Under the pieces are notes generated by a model. That model did not search any database and was not told the DNA's origin. It saw only the letters and a program-made list of their open reading frames with translations. Of a stretch of 64,000 bases of DNA, positions 16,293-24,197 are shown piece after piece; position 1 is the stretch's first letter, and each line of letters begins with the position of its first letter. The position numbers and the translations under genes were made by a program. The DNA is from Subdoligranulum variabile (lineage in GTDB: Bacteria > Bacillota > Clostridia > Oscillospirales > Ruminococcaceae), in contig QAKI01000043.1 of assembly GCA_003343905.1 (NCBI GenBank), forward strand, positions 204,569-268,568, written 5' to 3'.

Positions 16293-16406
16293 ATGTTAAC
16301 ATAATTTTCATAAAAAATAAAGTAATTCTTCATAAAAAAGCGGTCAAAAGGCCCGATTTGGCAAATAGCCGAAAAATGACAAAAATATTTGGTTAAAATG
16401 TTAACA
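16293..16406. promoter_or_regulatory. Two GTTAAC palindromic sites upstream of the PTS gene
   Basis: The 330-base stretch 16205-16534 holds no gene. It has a perfect ATGTTAACAT palindrome (16293-16302) and a second ATGTTAACA copy (16398-16406) within GGTTAAAATGTTAACAAACC. The GTTAAC cores are exactly 105 bases apart. Between them, on the minus strand, TTTTTTATGAA occurs twice and a weak promoter TTGACC-N17-TACTTT can be drawn. An operator pair for a sugar regulator is possible but unproven. Confidence 0.4.
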
Positions 16407-16475
16407 AACCGGAGAAAGATGCCCGAAGAAAGGACGCCGTTCGACAAAAAGCGCCGCCGTGCGGCGTCAGGCAGC

Positions 16476-16511
16476 AAAAAAAGCCGCCTTCCGAACAGCA
16501 CGGAAAGCGGC
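16476..16511 (-). terminator. Terminator of thiT
   Basis: Minus-strand hairpin with arms 16501-16511 and 16483-16493 (one mismatch), loop of 7, followed by seven T. A smaller GC hairpin with TTTTT lies just beyond it near 16447-16468. Confidence 0.85.
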
Positions 16512-16534
16512 AGAAAGCCGGGAAAACGGCGCGG

Positions 16535-17101
16535 TCAGCCCTGCTGGGCCAGGAACAGCTTGGGCGCGGTCTTGCAGACCAGCACGGCGGCTACGGTAGT
16601 CAGGATGGTCTCCGGGATCATGTAGCTGCCGTTATACGTCAGGCTGTAGAGCCAGGCGGGCAGACCTTCGCTCAGGTTGCCCCAGATCAGCACGCCGGAC
16701 AGGAAGCTGCACAGGTAGCGGATCAGGCAGACCGCCGCGGTGCCCACGGCTACCCCCACAAGCTGGTTGCGGAAAGGCCGGGCGATGGCGCTGGCAAGCC
16801 CCAGCAGCGTGAAAGCCAGCACATAGTCCAGCAGGATCATGCCCACCAGCGGCAGCAGGCCGGGGGACGGCGGCGCATAGAAGCCCAGCAGCATCTGCAG
16901 CAGGCTGTTCACAAAGCCGGTGAACAGGCCCCATTTGACGCCGTGCCGGAACGAGATCAAAATGAACGGCAGCATGCTGAACAGCGTGACCGAACCGCCA
17001 TAGGGCGATTCGTAGATCTTGATGTTCGCCAGTACGGTGCCCAGGGCGATCATCAGGGCGCACTCCACCAGGGTGCGGGTCTTGGAATAGGTTCTGCTCA
17101 T
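16535..17101 (-). CDS. thiT: Energy-coupled thiamine transporter ThiT
   Basis: A 188-residue S-component of an ECF transporter that binds thiamine at the outer membrane face and uses a shared EcfA/EcfA'/EcfT module encoded elsewhere. About six hydrophobic helices are visible. The family pattern starts LVECALMIALGTVLA and includes FRHGVKWGLFTGFVNSLLQ with the L1-loop Trp, and a C-terminal TYNGSYMIPE containing substrate-contacting Asn and Tyr. The upstream TPP riboswitch supports the call. GGGGAGGATATTCACCC precedes the ATG. Confidence 0.94.
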   Translation of the reverse strand: MSRTYSKTRTLVECALMIALGTVLANIKIYESPYGGSVTLFSMLPFILISFRHGVKWGLFTGFVNSLLQMLLGFYAPPSPGLLPLVGMILLDYVLAFTLLGLASAIARPFRNQLVGVAVGTAAVCLIRYLCSFLSGVLIWGNLSEGLPAWLYSLTYNGSYMIPETILTTVAAVLVCKTAPKLFLAQQG

Positions 17102-17141
17102 GGGTGAATATCCTCCCCAAACAATAAAAAGTACATAAAAA

Positions 17142-17173
17142 CAAGAAAAGCGCCCGCTAATACAAGCAGGCGC
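17142..17173 (-). terminator. Riboswitch-controlled terminator upstream of thiT
   Basis: Minus-strand hairpin GCGCCTGC / GCGGGCGC (17173-17166 with 17157-17150, one G-U pair, loop of 8) followed by TTTTCTTGTTTTT. It sits between the TPP aptamer and thiT, so it is the likely OFF-state terminator when TPP is bound. Confidence 0.75.
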
Positions 17174-17194
17174 AAACGCAGTATGACTGGTATA

Positions 17195-17302
17195 TGGGTC
17201 AAACTTCCTACGCCGGCATTATCCGGATCAGGTTCAAGGTGACCCGAAGCTGCTGTTTGCTTCGATCTCAGCCGAGGATGCCCCTCAGCGCCCCTGTTTT
17301 TA
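17195..17302 (-). promoter_or_regulatory. TPP (THI-box) riboswitch
   Basis: On the minus strand the THI-box consensus is intact: GGGGC ... GGCTGAGATCG near 17260, then ACCTTGAACCTGATCCGGATAA and TGCCGGCGTAGGAA ending near 17205. The CUGAGA element and the GAUAAUGCCAGCGUAGG-like element (here GATAATGCCGGCGTAGG, with normal covariation) form the pyrimidine- and pyrophosphate-binding helices. It precedes thiT, a known target class. Confidence 0.95.
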
Positions 17303-17590
17303 TGTCCAGTAACAAAGTATACACATTCCGCGCCGTTTGTCAAGCCGGGCGGCGGGAGGTTTTTCCGGGCGAAACGGCGCGCACCCTGCGGCGGGGCATT
17401 GGAATTCTGCCTATACAAGCTGTAGCCCCCTGGGGGCAGGGCAGGCCCCTATATCATGAAAAACACCGTAAGAAAGTGAAAAAAGGCCGCTCTAACGCCC
17501 CAAAGACGGCCCCGCAGATTTGTGAAAAATTTACATCGAAAAACGCCGTATCCGGGCGGTAAAACTCTTGCAGCGGGGGGCCGTTTTGTG
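17303..17590. other. Intergenic region, no gene recognised
   Basis: The stretch between the TPP riboswitch (5' end near 17302) and the GH25 promoter contains short ORFs only in composition-driven frames. A GC hairpin near 17427-17440 (CCCCCTGGGGG) is visible. A plus-strand stretch with A-rich runs follows. I see no RNA gene or coding signal. Confidence 0.5.
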
Positions 17591-17626
17591 TTATCATATC
17601 CAATACATATTGTATAAGTGTATTGG
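17591..17626 (+). promoter_or_regulatory. Promoter and inverted-repeat operator of the GH25 gene
   Basis: TTATCA (17591-17596), 16 bases, then TATAAG (17613-17618) form a candidate promoter. A perfect 8-bp inverted repeat CCAATACA (17600-17607) / TGTATTGG (17619-17626) brackets the -10, as an operator would. If this promoter is right, the in-frame ATG at 17618 is untranscribed and the true start is 17651. Confidence 0.5.
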
Positions 17627-17650
17627 CAAATCAGAAATGGTGAGGTCAGG

Positions 17651-19738
17651 ATGTTTCAGAAGCGGAATCCGATGAAGTATTTTTCCGGCAACGCGTTTGC
17701 GCGGCTGCCGCTGTACAAGGTCGTGGCGGGCGGCTCCGCCGCGGTGCTGACGGCCAGCATCGGCCTGGGGGTATTTGCGGCCTCCTTTGCGCCGGGCGAA
17801 GAGCCGGAGCCTACCCCTACGCCCACCCCGACCCCTGTGGCGACCATTGCGCCCACGCCCAGCCCCACGCCGGAACCGGATGTGGAACTGCTGGCGGACG
17901 TGACGGTGATCCAGCAGGATGTGGGCGTGCAGCTCTATACTATGGAAGAAAAAACGCCGGAGAGCGCCGGTACGCCTACCCCGTCGGCAGAACCCGAAGA
18001 ATCTGCGGAAGATACCGAACAGGAAGGCAAACTGCCGCTGATCGGTGTGGAAGCCACGGTGACGCTGGCCGACGCCGAGGGCGAGACCACAGACTATGCC
18101 GTTGACCCGGAAAACGGCACCGCGCTGGCGGAGGATGTGGAGCCCGGCGAATACACCGTCACGATCCAGCCCATCGAGGGCTACATCGTGCCGGAAAGCA
18201 CGCAGGTCGAAGTACAGGAAAAAGTGGTCTATCAGGCGGACGTGGATGCCGTCAAGGATAAGATCATGCAGGCCGATGAAGTCAACGAGAGCGCCGAGGA
18301 CTCCGCGGTGAGCGCGGCGCCCATCGCGGACGAAGTGGTGGACACCGTCCAGTACGCTGAAAGTTCCAAAGAGGAAAAAGGCCGTACCACGGTGTACACC
18401 GCCCAGTTGAGCAGCAGCGGCCACCTGATGCTGTCCAACGGGGAAGAATCCCCCTATCTGCCGGTCTATAAGGACGGCACCGAGGAACTGACCGGCGCCC
18501 AGCGTGACGGCAATGCCAGCACGTACAGCGCCCTGTCCGTCTGGCTGCCCGGCGCGGCGGACTCCATCACGAATCTGGGCCACACCGGCCGCACAATGGA
18601 GATGGCCCACCGCACGGGGGAAGCCATGGTGACGCCGGAACCGAAGGAAAACGATGACGCCAATTCGGGCTCCGGCAGCGAGTCGGGTTCTTCGCCTTCG
18701 CCCACCCCCACGGATGGTGCGACCCCCACCCCGAACCCGACGGAAGCCCCGTCCCCCACGCCTTCGGAAGATCCGGCAACCCCGACGCCTACGCCTACGG
18801 TGACGCCCACCCCGACGCCCACGGCAACGCCGACCCCTACCCCGACGGCGACCCCGACGCCTACGCCCACAGCGACCCCCACGCCCACGCCTACAGCTAC
18901 TCCGACGCCTACCCCTACGCCCACGCCGGAGGACCCCACGGCGGGCTGGCCGGATTCCATCGAGGCGGCCAAGCTGGCGGAATACGGTTTTAACGTGACC
19001 GCCACCGAAAAAATCGAGTACATTTATACCGGCTGGCAGGAGATCGACGGCGCTACATATTATTACGACCCCACGACCCATGAGCCGGTCACCGGCAACC
19101 AGGTCATCCAGGGCAACGTCTATGAGTTCGGCGCCGACGGCGCGCTCAACCGCACGGCGCGCGGCATCGACGTTTCCAAGTTCCAGGGCACCATTGACTG
19201 GAACGCCGTCAAGGCCGACGGCATCACCTTCGCCATCATCCGCTGCGGCTACCGCGGTTACGGTACGGGCGCACTGGTAGAGGACGAGACCTACCGCCGC
19301 AACATCCAGGGCGCGATCAACGCAGGCTTGAAAGTCGGCGTCTACTTCTACAGCCAGGCCATCAACGAGGCCGAAGCCGTGGAAGAAGCCAGCATGGTGC
19401 TGAGCCTCGTCAGCGGTTACTCGCTGCCCCTGGGCGTCTACTATGACACCGAGTATGTGGCGGGCGGCCGCGCCAACGCCATCAGCGCCGCCGAGCGCAC
19501 GGCCTGCGCCGTGGCCTTCTGCGAGACCATCCGCAACGCGGGCTACAAGGCGGGCGTCTACTCCTACGCAAGCTGGTTCTACAACAACCTCAACTTTGCC
19601 AACATCAGCAAGTATAACACCTGGATCGCGCAGTACCGCGATACCCTGAGCTTCAATTACAAGTACGATATCTGGCAGTATACCGGTTCGGGCCGTGTCA
19701 ACGGCATCTCCACGGCGGTGGATATGAACATCGGCTAA
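17651..19738 (+). CDS. Membrane-anchored GH25 lysozyme with Thr-Pro repeat stalk
   Basis: A 695-residue surface muramidase. Order: short basic N-terminus; one hydrophobic anchor/signal helix at about residues 24-46; a Pro/Thr linker; an acidic region with a prealbumin/CarboxypepD-like strand set (VTLADAEGE ... GEYTVTIQP); a long tandem repeat of TPTPTPTA units at about residues 375-430; a cell-wall-binding repeat (YTGWQEIDGATYYYDP); and a C-terminal GH25 domain from GIDVSKFQGTIDWNAVKA, with the catalytic D-x-E seen as VYYDTEY near residue 600. It should cleave MurNAc-GlcNAc bonds outside the cell, in wall remodelling or competition. The start at 17651 follows GGTGAGGTCAGG. It is monocistronic. 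Confidence 0.9.
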   Translation: MFQKRNPMKYFSGNAFARLPLYKVVAGGSAAVLTASIGLGVFAASFAPGEEPEPTPTPTPTPVATIAPTPSPTPEPDVELLADVTVIQQDVGVQLYTMEEKTPESAGTPTPSAEPEESAEDTEQEGKLPLIGVEATVTLADAEGETTDYAVDPENGTALAEDVEPGEYTVTIQPIEGYIVPESTQVEVQEKVVYQADVDAVKDKIMQADEVNESAEDSAVSAAPIADEVVDTVQYAESSKEEKGRTTVYTAQLSSSGHLMLSNGEESPYLPVYKDGTEELTGAQRDGNASTYSALSVWLPGAADSITNLGHTGRTMEMAHRTGEAMVTPEPKENDDANSGSGSESGSSPSPTPTDGATPTPNPTEAPSPTPSEDPATPTPTPTVTPTPTPTATPTPTPTATPTPTPTATPTPTPTATPTPTPTPTPEDPTAGWPDSIEAAKLAEYGFNVTATEKIEYIYTGWQEIDGATYYYDPTTHEPVTGNQVIQGNVYEFGADGALNRTARGIDVSKFQGTIDWNAVKADGITFAIIRCGYRGYGTGALVEDETYRRNIQGAINAGLKVGVYFYSQAINEAEAVEEASMVLSLVSGYSLPLGVYYDTEYVAGGRANAISAAERTACAVAFCETIRNAGYKAGVYSYASWFYNNLNFANISKYNTWIAQYRDTLSFNYKYDIWQYTGSGRVNGISTAVDMNIG
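18781..18930 (+). repeat. Tandem Thr-Pro coding repeat
   Basis: About 150 bases built from near-identical units encoding TPTPTPTA, with synonymous changes at the Thr and Pro third positions. It forms an extended stalk between the anchor and the lytic domain, and is prone to length change by slippage. Confidence 0.9.
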
Positions 19739-19755
19739 GCCGGAACAACACACAG

Positions 19756-19789
19756 CCCGGCGGCCTGCAAAGCAGGCCGCCGGGTTTTT
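19756..19789 (+). terminator. Terminator of the GH25 gene
   Basis: A perfect 13-bp stem (CCCGGCGGCCTGC / GCAGGCCGCCGGG, loop AAA) followed by TTTTT, 17 bases after the stop. Confidence 0.95.
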
Positions 19790-19838
19790 GTGAAACCGGG
19801 CTTTTGCGGGGCAGCAGGCGAAAAGGCGCCTACCTATT

Positions 19839-19896
19839 GTGCGGGTAGGGGCGGGGCAGGGAAGCCCTGCCGGGTACGGCCCGGCACCGCCCGCAC
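19839..19896. repeat. Imperfect intergenic palindrome
   Basis: A 58-base GC-rich palindrome between two terminators. The outer arms GTGCGGG (19839-19845) and CCCGCAC (19890-19896) enclose a second inverted pair GGGCAGGG/CCCTGCCC-like around 19855-19870. It has no coding signal. It may be a copy of a dispersed palindromic repeat, but only this clear copy is in the window. Confidence 0.45.
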
Positions 19897-19910
19897 ACAG
19901 GACCCGCAAT

Positions 19911-19948
19911 AAAAAAGCACGCCGCCCCGCGGGGTAGCGTGCTTTTTT
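19911..19948. terminator. Bidirectional terminator beyond proA
   Basis: GCACGC (19917-19922) pairs with GCGTGC (19937-19942) around an inner CCCC/GGGG stem, flanked by AAAAAA on the left and TTTTTT on the right. It ends the minus-strand pro operon and backs up the GH25 terminator. Confidence 0.88.
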
Positions 19949-19967
19949 GATAAGAGGGGAAAACAGG

Positions 19968-21260
19968 TCACTGGCAGGGCGTCTGCATCGCGGCCGAAGC
20001 GCCGCCGCGGATCTGCCCGCTGCCGTGGATGATGTACTTGTAGGTGCAGAGTTCCGCCAGCCCCATGGGGCCGCGGGCGTGCAGCTTTTGGGTGCTGATG
20101 CCCATTTCGCAGCCAAGGCCGAACTCGCCGCCGTCGGTAAAGCGGGTGCTGGCGTTCACATAGACCGCCGCGCTGTCCACGCAGGTCACAAAACGGTGGG
20201 CGGCGGCCTTGTCCTCTGTCACGATGGCCTCGCTGTGGTGGGTGGAGTGGGCCGCGATGTGGGTGACGGCGTCCTCCAGCGTGGGGACCACCGCCACACT
20301 GAGCTTGTAATCCAGATGTTCGGTGTCAAAATCATCGGGGGCGGCGGGCACGCCGGGAATGATGGCGGCCGCCGCGGGGTCCAGCCGCAGTTCCACCGGG
20401 GGCAGCCCGGCGGCTGCGCGCGCGTCCACCAGCCGCTCTTTCAGCCGGGGCAGGAACGCGGCGGCCACGTCGCGGTGGACAAGCAGCACTTCCTCGGCGT
20501 TGCATACGCTGGGGCGGCTGGTCTTGGCGTTCTCCACAATGTTCAGCGCCATGTCCAGGTCGGCGGCCGCGTCCACATACACATGGCAGATCCCGGTCCC
20601 GGTCTGGATGCAGGGCACGGTGGCATGTTCCACACAGGCGCGGATCAGACCGGCCCCGCCCCGCGGGATCAGCAGGTCCACCAGACCGTCGGCGGTCATC
20701 AATTCCTGGGCGCTGGCGTGGCTGGTGTCCTCCACCAGACTGATGGCGCACTCCGGCAGCCGCATCCGCCGCAGCCCGGCGCGCAAAGCCAGCACGATGG
20801 CGTGGCAGGTGGCCCAGGCTTCCCGCCCGCAGCGCAGCACACAGGCGCTGCCCGCTTTCAGGGCCAGGGCGGCGGCGTCGCTGGTCACGTTGGGGCGGCT
20901 TTCATAAATAATGGCGATCACGCCCATGGGCACTGCGGTCTTTTCGATCAAAAGACCGTTGGGGCGCACGATCTTGCGCAATACGGTCCCCACCGGGTCG
21001 GGCAGGGCGGCTACCTCGCGCATGCCCTTGGCCATGTCGGTCAGGCGGCCCGGCGTCAGGGCCAGCCGGTCCAGCATCACTTCGCTCACATGGCCGCGCG
21101 CGGCTTCCAGGTCCTTCCGGTTGGCGGCCAGGATCTCCTCCTGGGCGGCGATCAGCGCGACCGCCATCGCTTTCAGCGCGGCGTTCTTGGTGTCGGTGTC
21201 TGCAAGGGCCAGGGGCAGGCGCGCGGCCTGCGCGGCCTGCAGGATCTCCTGCGTGGTCAC
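19968..21260 (-). CDS. proA: Gamma-glutamyl phosphate reductase
   Basis: A 430-residue NADPH-dependent enzyme making glutamate 5-semialdehyde in proline synthesis. The nucleophilic Cys is in a VCNAEEVLLVHR segment near residue 260, and the C-terminal GEFGLGCEMGISTQKLHARGP is the ProA signature. The start is GTG at 21260 (reading VTTQEILQAAQAARLP), with AGAAGGAGGTTGCACC just upstream; it overlaps the proB stop by GTGA. A much longer open frame continues upstream but only as a shadow of proB. Confidence 0.95.
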   Translation of the reverse strand: MTTQEILQAAQAARLPLALADTDTKNAALKAMAVALIAAQEEILAANRKDLEAARGHVSEVMLDRLALTPGRLTDMAKGMREVAALPDPVGTVLRKIVRPNGLLIEKTAVPMGVIAIIYESRPNVTSDAAALALKAGSACVLRCGREAWATCHAIVLALRAGLRRMRLPECAISLVEDTSHASAQELMTADGLVDLLIPRGGAGLIRACVEHATVPCIQTGTGICHVYVDAAADLDMALNIVENAKTSRPSVCNAEEVLLVHRDVAAAFLPRLKERLVDARAAAGLPPVELRLDPAAAAIIPGVPAAPDDFDTEHLDYKLSVAVVPTLEDAVTHIAAHSTHHSEAIVTEDKAAAHRFVTCVDSAAVYVNASTRFTDGGEFGLGCEMGISTQKLHARGPMGLAELCTYKYIIHGSGQIRGGASAAMQTPCQ

Positions 21261-22033
21261 GGTGCAACCTCCTTCTGTCCAATAAAGCGGGTGCCGACGG
21301 GTTTGCCTTCCAGGATGTCGTACAGCACTTCGGCGTGGGACCCGTTGGCGATGATCAGATCGACCCCGGCGGCAGTGGCGCGCTTGGCGGCCACCACTTT
21401 GGTCAGCATGCCGCCGGTGCCCAGCGCGGAACCGGCGCCGCCCGCAAGCTGCTCGATTTCGGGCGTGATGTGTTCGACCACCGGGATCAACCGGGCGTTG
21501 GGGTCGGTGTGCGGGTCGGCGGTGTACAGCCCGTCGATGTCGGACAGCAGCACCACCAGGTCCGCCCGGCAGCACTGGGCTACCAGCGAAGCCAGGGTGT
21601 CGTTGTCGCCCAAAGAATATTCCTCGCAGGCGACGGAGTCGTTTTCATTGATGATAGGGATGGCCCCCAGCTGCAGCAGGCGTTCCAGCGTGTTGCGCAG
21701 GTTGTGCAGCCGGATCTCGTGGTCGAAATCCTCCCAGGTCAGCAGCATTTGGGCCACAGTGTGGTTGTACTGGCCGAACAGCCGGTCGTAGGTGTACATC
21801 AGTTCGCACTGGCCCACGGCGGCGGCCGCCTGTTTGGTCGGGATGTCCTGGGGGCGGGCGATCTGCAGCTTGCCCGCCCCCAGCCCGGTGGCGGCGGAGG
21901 AAACGACGATCAGCTCATGACCGGCGTTTTTGATGTCGCTCCACACTTTGACGAGGGCCTCGGTATGGCGGATGTTCAGCCGCCCGCCCGGGTGCGCCAG
22001 CGTGCTGGTGCCTACCTTGACGACGATTCGCAT
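21257..22033 (-). CDS. proB: Glutamate 5-kinase
   Basis: A 258-residue amino acid kinase that phosphorylates glutamate in the first step of proline synthesis. It opens MRIVVKVGTSTLAHPGG and has the conserved IPIINENDSVACEEYSLGDND and LLSDIDGLYTADP segments and the GTGGMLTKVVAAK loop. The C-terminal PUA domain of E. coli ProB (367 residues) is absent, as in many Firmicutes. It lies 3 bases after proC and overlaps proA. Confidence 0.95.
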   Translation of the reverse strand: MRIVVKVGTSTLAHPGGRLNIRHTEALVKVWSDIKNAGHELIVVSSAATGLGAGKLQIARPQDIPTKQAAAAVGQCELMYTYDRLFGQYNHTVAQMLLTWEDFDHEIRLHNLRNTLERLLQLGAIPIINENDSVACEEYSLGDNDTLASLVAQCCRADLVVLLSDIDGLYTADPHTDPNARLIPVVEHITPEIEQLAGGAGSALGTGGMLTKVVAAKRATAAGVDLIIANGSHAEVLYDILEGKPVGTRFIGQKEVAP

Positions 22034-22036
22034 GGT

Positions 22037-22840
22037 TTACTTCCCCAATTCCTTCGTTTTTTCGTAAGCCGCCAGCACCGCGTCGGTCACGGCGCCGCGG
22101 AAGGCGTGCTCTTCCAGAACGCGCACGCCCTGGATGGTGGAACCGCCCGGGCTGCACACGGCGTCCTTCAGCACGCCGGGATGCTGCCCGCTTTCCAGCA
22201 CCATGCGGGCGCTGCCCAGCACCATCTGGGCAGCATACTGCTGGGCCTTGGCGCGGGGCAGACCGGCCGCCACGCCGCCGTCGGCCAGCGCCTCGATGAA
22301 CTGGTACACCCACGCCGGCCCGCAGCCGGACACCGCGCTGGCGGCGTCGATCATGGATTCCGGCACCTCGTCCAGCACACCGGCGGGGGCCATGGCGTTC
22401 AGCCATTCCGCCAGCTGTTCCGGCTCCACATCGTCATAGCAGTACTGGATCATGCCCGCGCCCAGGCTCACGGGGGTGTTGGGCATCATGCGGATCACCG
22501 GGTAGCCGCTGCCCGCCATCTGGCGGATCTGGTGCATGGTAAGCCCGGCGGCCATCGTCACCAGCACAAAGGGGCGGCTCTCGGCGCGGGATTCCAGCAC
22601 GGGGGCCAGTTCGTCCAGCATATCTTCCATCATCTGGGGCTTGACGCCCAGGAACAGGAAGTCGCAGCTTGCGGCGACCTGCTCGTTGGTGCCGCAGGCG
22701 CAGCCCAGTTCGGCGGCCAGGGCCTGGGCTTTGGCGGGGGTGCGGTTGGCCAGCAGCACTTCACGCGCGCCCGCGCCCTTGCAGACGGCCCGCGCCACCG
22801 CGCCGCCCATATTGCCACAGCCGATAAAACCAAATTTCAT
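22037..22840 (-). CDS. proC: Pyrroline-5-carboxylate reductase
   Basis: A 267-residue NAD(P)H-dependent reductase, last step of proline synthesis. It starts MKFGFIGCGNMGGAVARAV, a Rossmann GxGxxG site, and ends with the family signature around AVCSPGGSTIQGVRVLEEHAFRGAV. The ATG at 22840 follows TTTTGGGAGGATAATCGCC; an upstream in-frame start would add 29 residues with no homology. First gene of proC-proB-proA, an order that places all three steps in one transcript. Confidence 0.95.
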   Translation of the reverse strand: MKFGFIGCGNMGGAVARAVCKGAGAREVLLANRTPAKAQALAAELGCACGTNEQVAASCDFLFLGVKPQMMEDMLDELAPVLESRAESRPFVLVTMAAGLTMHQIRQMAGSGYPVIRMMPNTPVSLGAGMIQYCYDDVEPEQLAEWLNAMAPAGVLDEVPESMIDAASAVSGCGPAWVYQFIEALADGGVAAGLPRAKAQQYAAQMVLGSARMVLESGQHPGVLKDAVCSPGGSTIQGVRVLEEHAFRGAVTDAVLAAYEKTKELGK

Positions 22841-22898
22841 GGCGATTATCCTCCCAAAATAGCATCGCATCAGGAATTTCAAACAATAATACAAAATA

Positions 22899-22927
22899 AT
22901 GGTATCGCACAGGGCGCGGTTTGTCAA
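22899..22927 (-). promoter_or_regulatory. Promoter of the proCBA operon
   Basis: Minus-strand consensus TTGACA (22922-22927), 17-base spacer, TACCAT (22899-22904), about 60 bases upstream of proC. Confidence 0.75.
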
Positions 22928-22946
22928 TCAAAAAGGCGGCAGGGGA

Positions 22947-22975
22947 CTGGAAATCCGCGGGAAATTTGCTATAAT
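22947..22975 (+). promoter_or_regulatory. Promoter of the aldo/keto reductase gene
   Basis: CTGGAA (22947-22952), 17-base spacer, perfect TATAAT (22970-22975), 36 bases before the ATG at 23012. It is divergent from the proCBA promoter. Confidence 0.65.
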
Positions 22976-23011
22976 GGGGGTACACGAGATTATGAAAACG
23001 AGGCGAACGCT

Positions 23012-24025
23012 ATGCAATATGTTCAATTGGGTCAGACCGGCCTGCGGGTCTCCCGCCTGGGGTTCGGCGGCATCCCCATCCAGCGCATCGACCAGCCCGG
23101 CACCCGTGCGCTGCTGCAGGCAGCCCACGCGGCGGGCATCAACTATATCGACACCGCCCGCGGCTATACGGTCAGCGAGGAATGGATCGGCCAGTCGCTG
23201 GAAGAACTGGGCCTGCGCGACCAGTTCGTGCTGGCGACCAAGTGCCGCGCCCTCACAAGGGAGGAAATGCAGGAGCAACTGGCCCTGAGCCTGAAGAACC
23301 TGCGCACCGACCATATTGAACTGTACCAGTTCCACAACCCCAGCCTGCAGGACCTCAAGACGATCCTGGCGCCCGGCGGCGCGCTGGAAGCCCTGCGGGA
23401 AGCGCGGGACGCCGGTGTGGTGGGGCATATCGGCGTGACGGCCCATCTGGCCGCTGTGTTCGAGGCGGCCCTCGATGTGCCGGAGTTTGAGACCATCATG
23501 TTCCCGTATAATATCGTAGAGCAGCAGGGCGCGGAACTCATCGCGCGCTGCGCCAAGGCGGGCAAGGCCTTCATCGATATGAAGCCGCTGGCCGGCGGCG
23601 CCATCGAGGACGGCCATCTGGCGCTGCGGTATGTGCTCTCCAACCCCAACGTGACGGTGGCCATCCCCGGCATGGCTGCACCCGAAGAATTGCAGCAGAA
23701 CGTCCAGGGCGCGGAAAATGTCGCGCCCCTCACGCCGGAGGAAGAAGAAGCCTGCCAGAAGGTGCGCGACGCGCTGGGCACCCAGTTCTGCCGCCGCTGC
23801 AACTACTGCGCCCCCTGCAGTGTGGGCATCCAGATCCCCAACGTGTTCCTGTTCCAGGGCTACCTCAACCGCTACGGTCTGGCGGAATGGGGCCGCAGCC
23901 GCTACGCCACGCTGCCTGTCAAGGCCAGCGCCTGTGTGCAGTGCGGCGTCTGCGAGACCCGCTGCCCCTACAATCTGCCGATCCGCGAGATGATGAAAAA
24001 AGCCGCGCGGGACTTCGGCGAATGA
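23012..24025 (+). CDS. Aldo/keto reductase with C-terminal ferredoxin-like [4Fe-4S] domain
   Basis: A 337-residue protein. The N-terminal TIM barrel (to about residue 245) has the AKR tetrad: Asp and Tyr in IDTARGYTVSE, Lys in LATKCRAL, His in YQFHNPS. The C-terminal part carries two Cys clusters, CRRCNYCAPC and CVQCGVCETRCPYN, predicted to bind [4Fe-4S] centres. This AKR-ferredoxin type is common in anaerobic Clostridia; it probably couples carbonyl reduction to ferredoxin or an internal electron relay, but the substrate is unknown. GAGGCGAAC precedes the start. Confidence 0.9.
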   Translation: MQYVQLGQTGLRVSRLGFGGIPIQRIDQPGTRALLQAAHAAGINYIDTARGYTVSEEWIGQSLEELGLRDQFVLATKCRALTREEMQEQLALSLKNLRTDHIELYQFHNPSLQDLKTILAPGGALEALREARDAGVVGHIGVTAHLAAVFEAALDVPEFETIMFPYNIVEQQGAELIARCAKAGKAFIDMKPLAGGAIEDGHLALRYVLSNPNVTVAIPGMAAPEELQQNVQGAENVAPLTPEEEEACQKVRDALGTQFCRRCNYCAPCSVGIQIPNVFLFQGYLNRYGLAEWGRSRYATLPVKASACVQCGVCETRCPYNLPIREMMKKAARDFGE

Positions 24026-24053
24026 CCCGGCGGGCCCAAACAGAACAACAGGC

Positions 24054-24085
24054 TGCGGGACGGCTTCGGCCGCCCCGCATTTTTT
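24054..24085 (+). terminator. Terminator after the aldo/keto reductase gene
   Basis: An 11-bp stem with one mismatch closed by the stable TTCG tetraloop (arms 24054-24064 and 24069-24079), followed by six T. Confidence 0.9.
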
Positions 24086-24129
24086 CCGCCGGGTCCTGCC
24101 AGAATTCGGAAATTTTTTTGCCGGAATTG

Positions 24130-24158
24130 TTGTTTTTCCCCCGGCGGGCGTGTATAAT
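24130..24158 (+). promoter_or_regulatory. Promoter of the cysteine desulfurase-thiI-cinA operon
   Basis: TTGTTT (24130-24135), 17 bases, TATAAT (24153-24158). A second TATAAT lies at 24167-24172 within a repeated TGTATAATTT, 15 bases downstream, so two start points are possible. Confidence 0.6.
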
Positions 24159-24197
24159 TTATCCTGTATAATTTTGTTCAAAATGTGAGGAATCCGT

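Noticed and set aside
18781..18930. Short regular repeats that might be a CRISPR array
   Set aside because: The repeats are in frame, encode TPTPTPTA and have no unique spacers of constant length; no cas genes are present.
17594..20116. An 840-codon open frame on the minus strand opposite the GH25 gene
   Set aside because: It is a shadow of the Pro/Thr/Ala-rich plus-strand gene; its protein is Arg/Gly-rich low complexity with no start signal.
21335..23011. A long N-terminal extension of the aldo/keto reductase reading through proB and proC in antisense
   Set aside because: The conserved AKR N-terminus begins at 23012 with an RBS and a promoter upstream; the extension is antisense to proB and proC.
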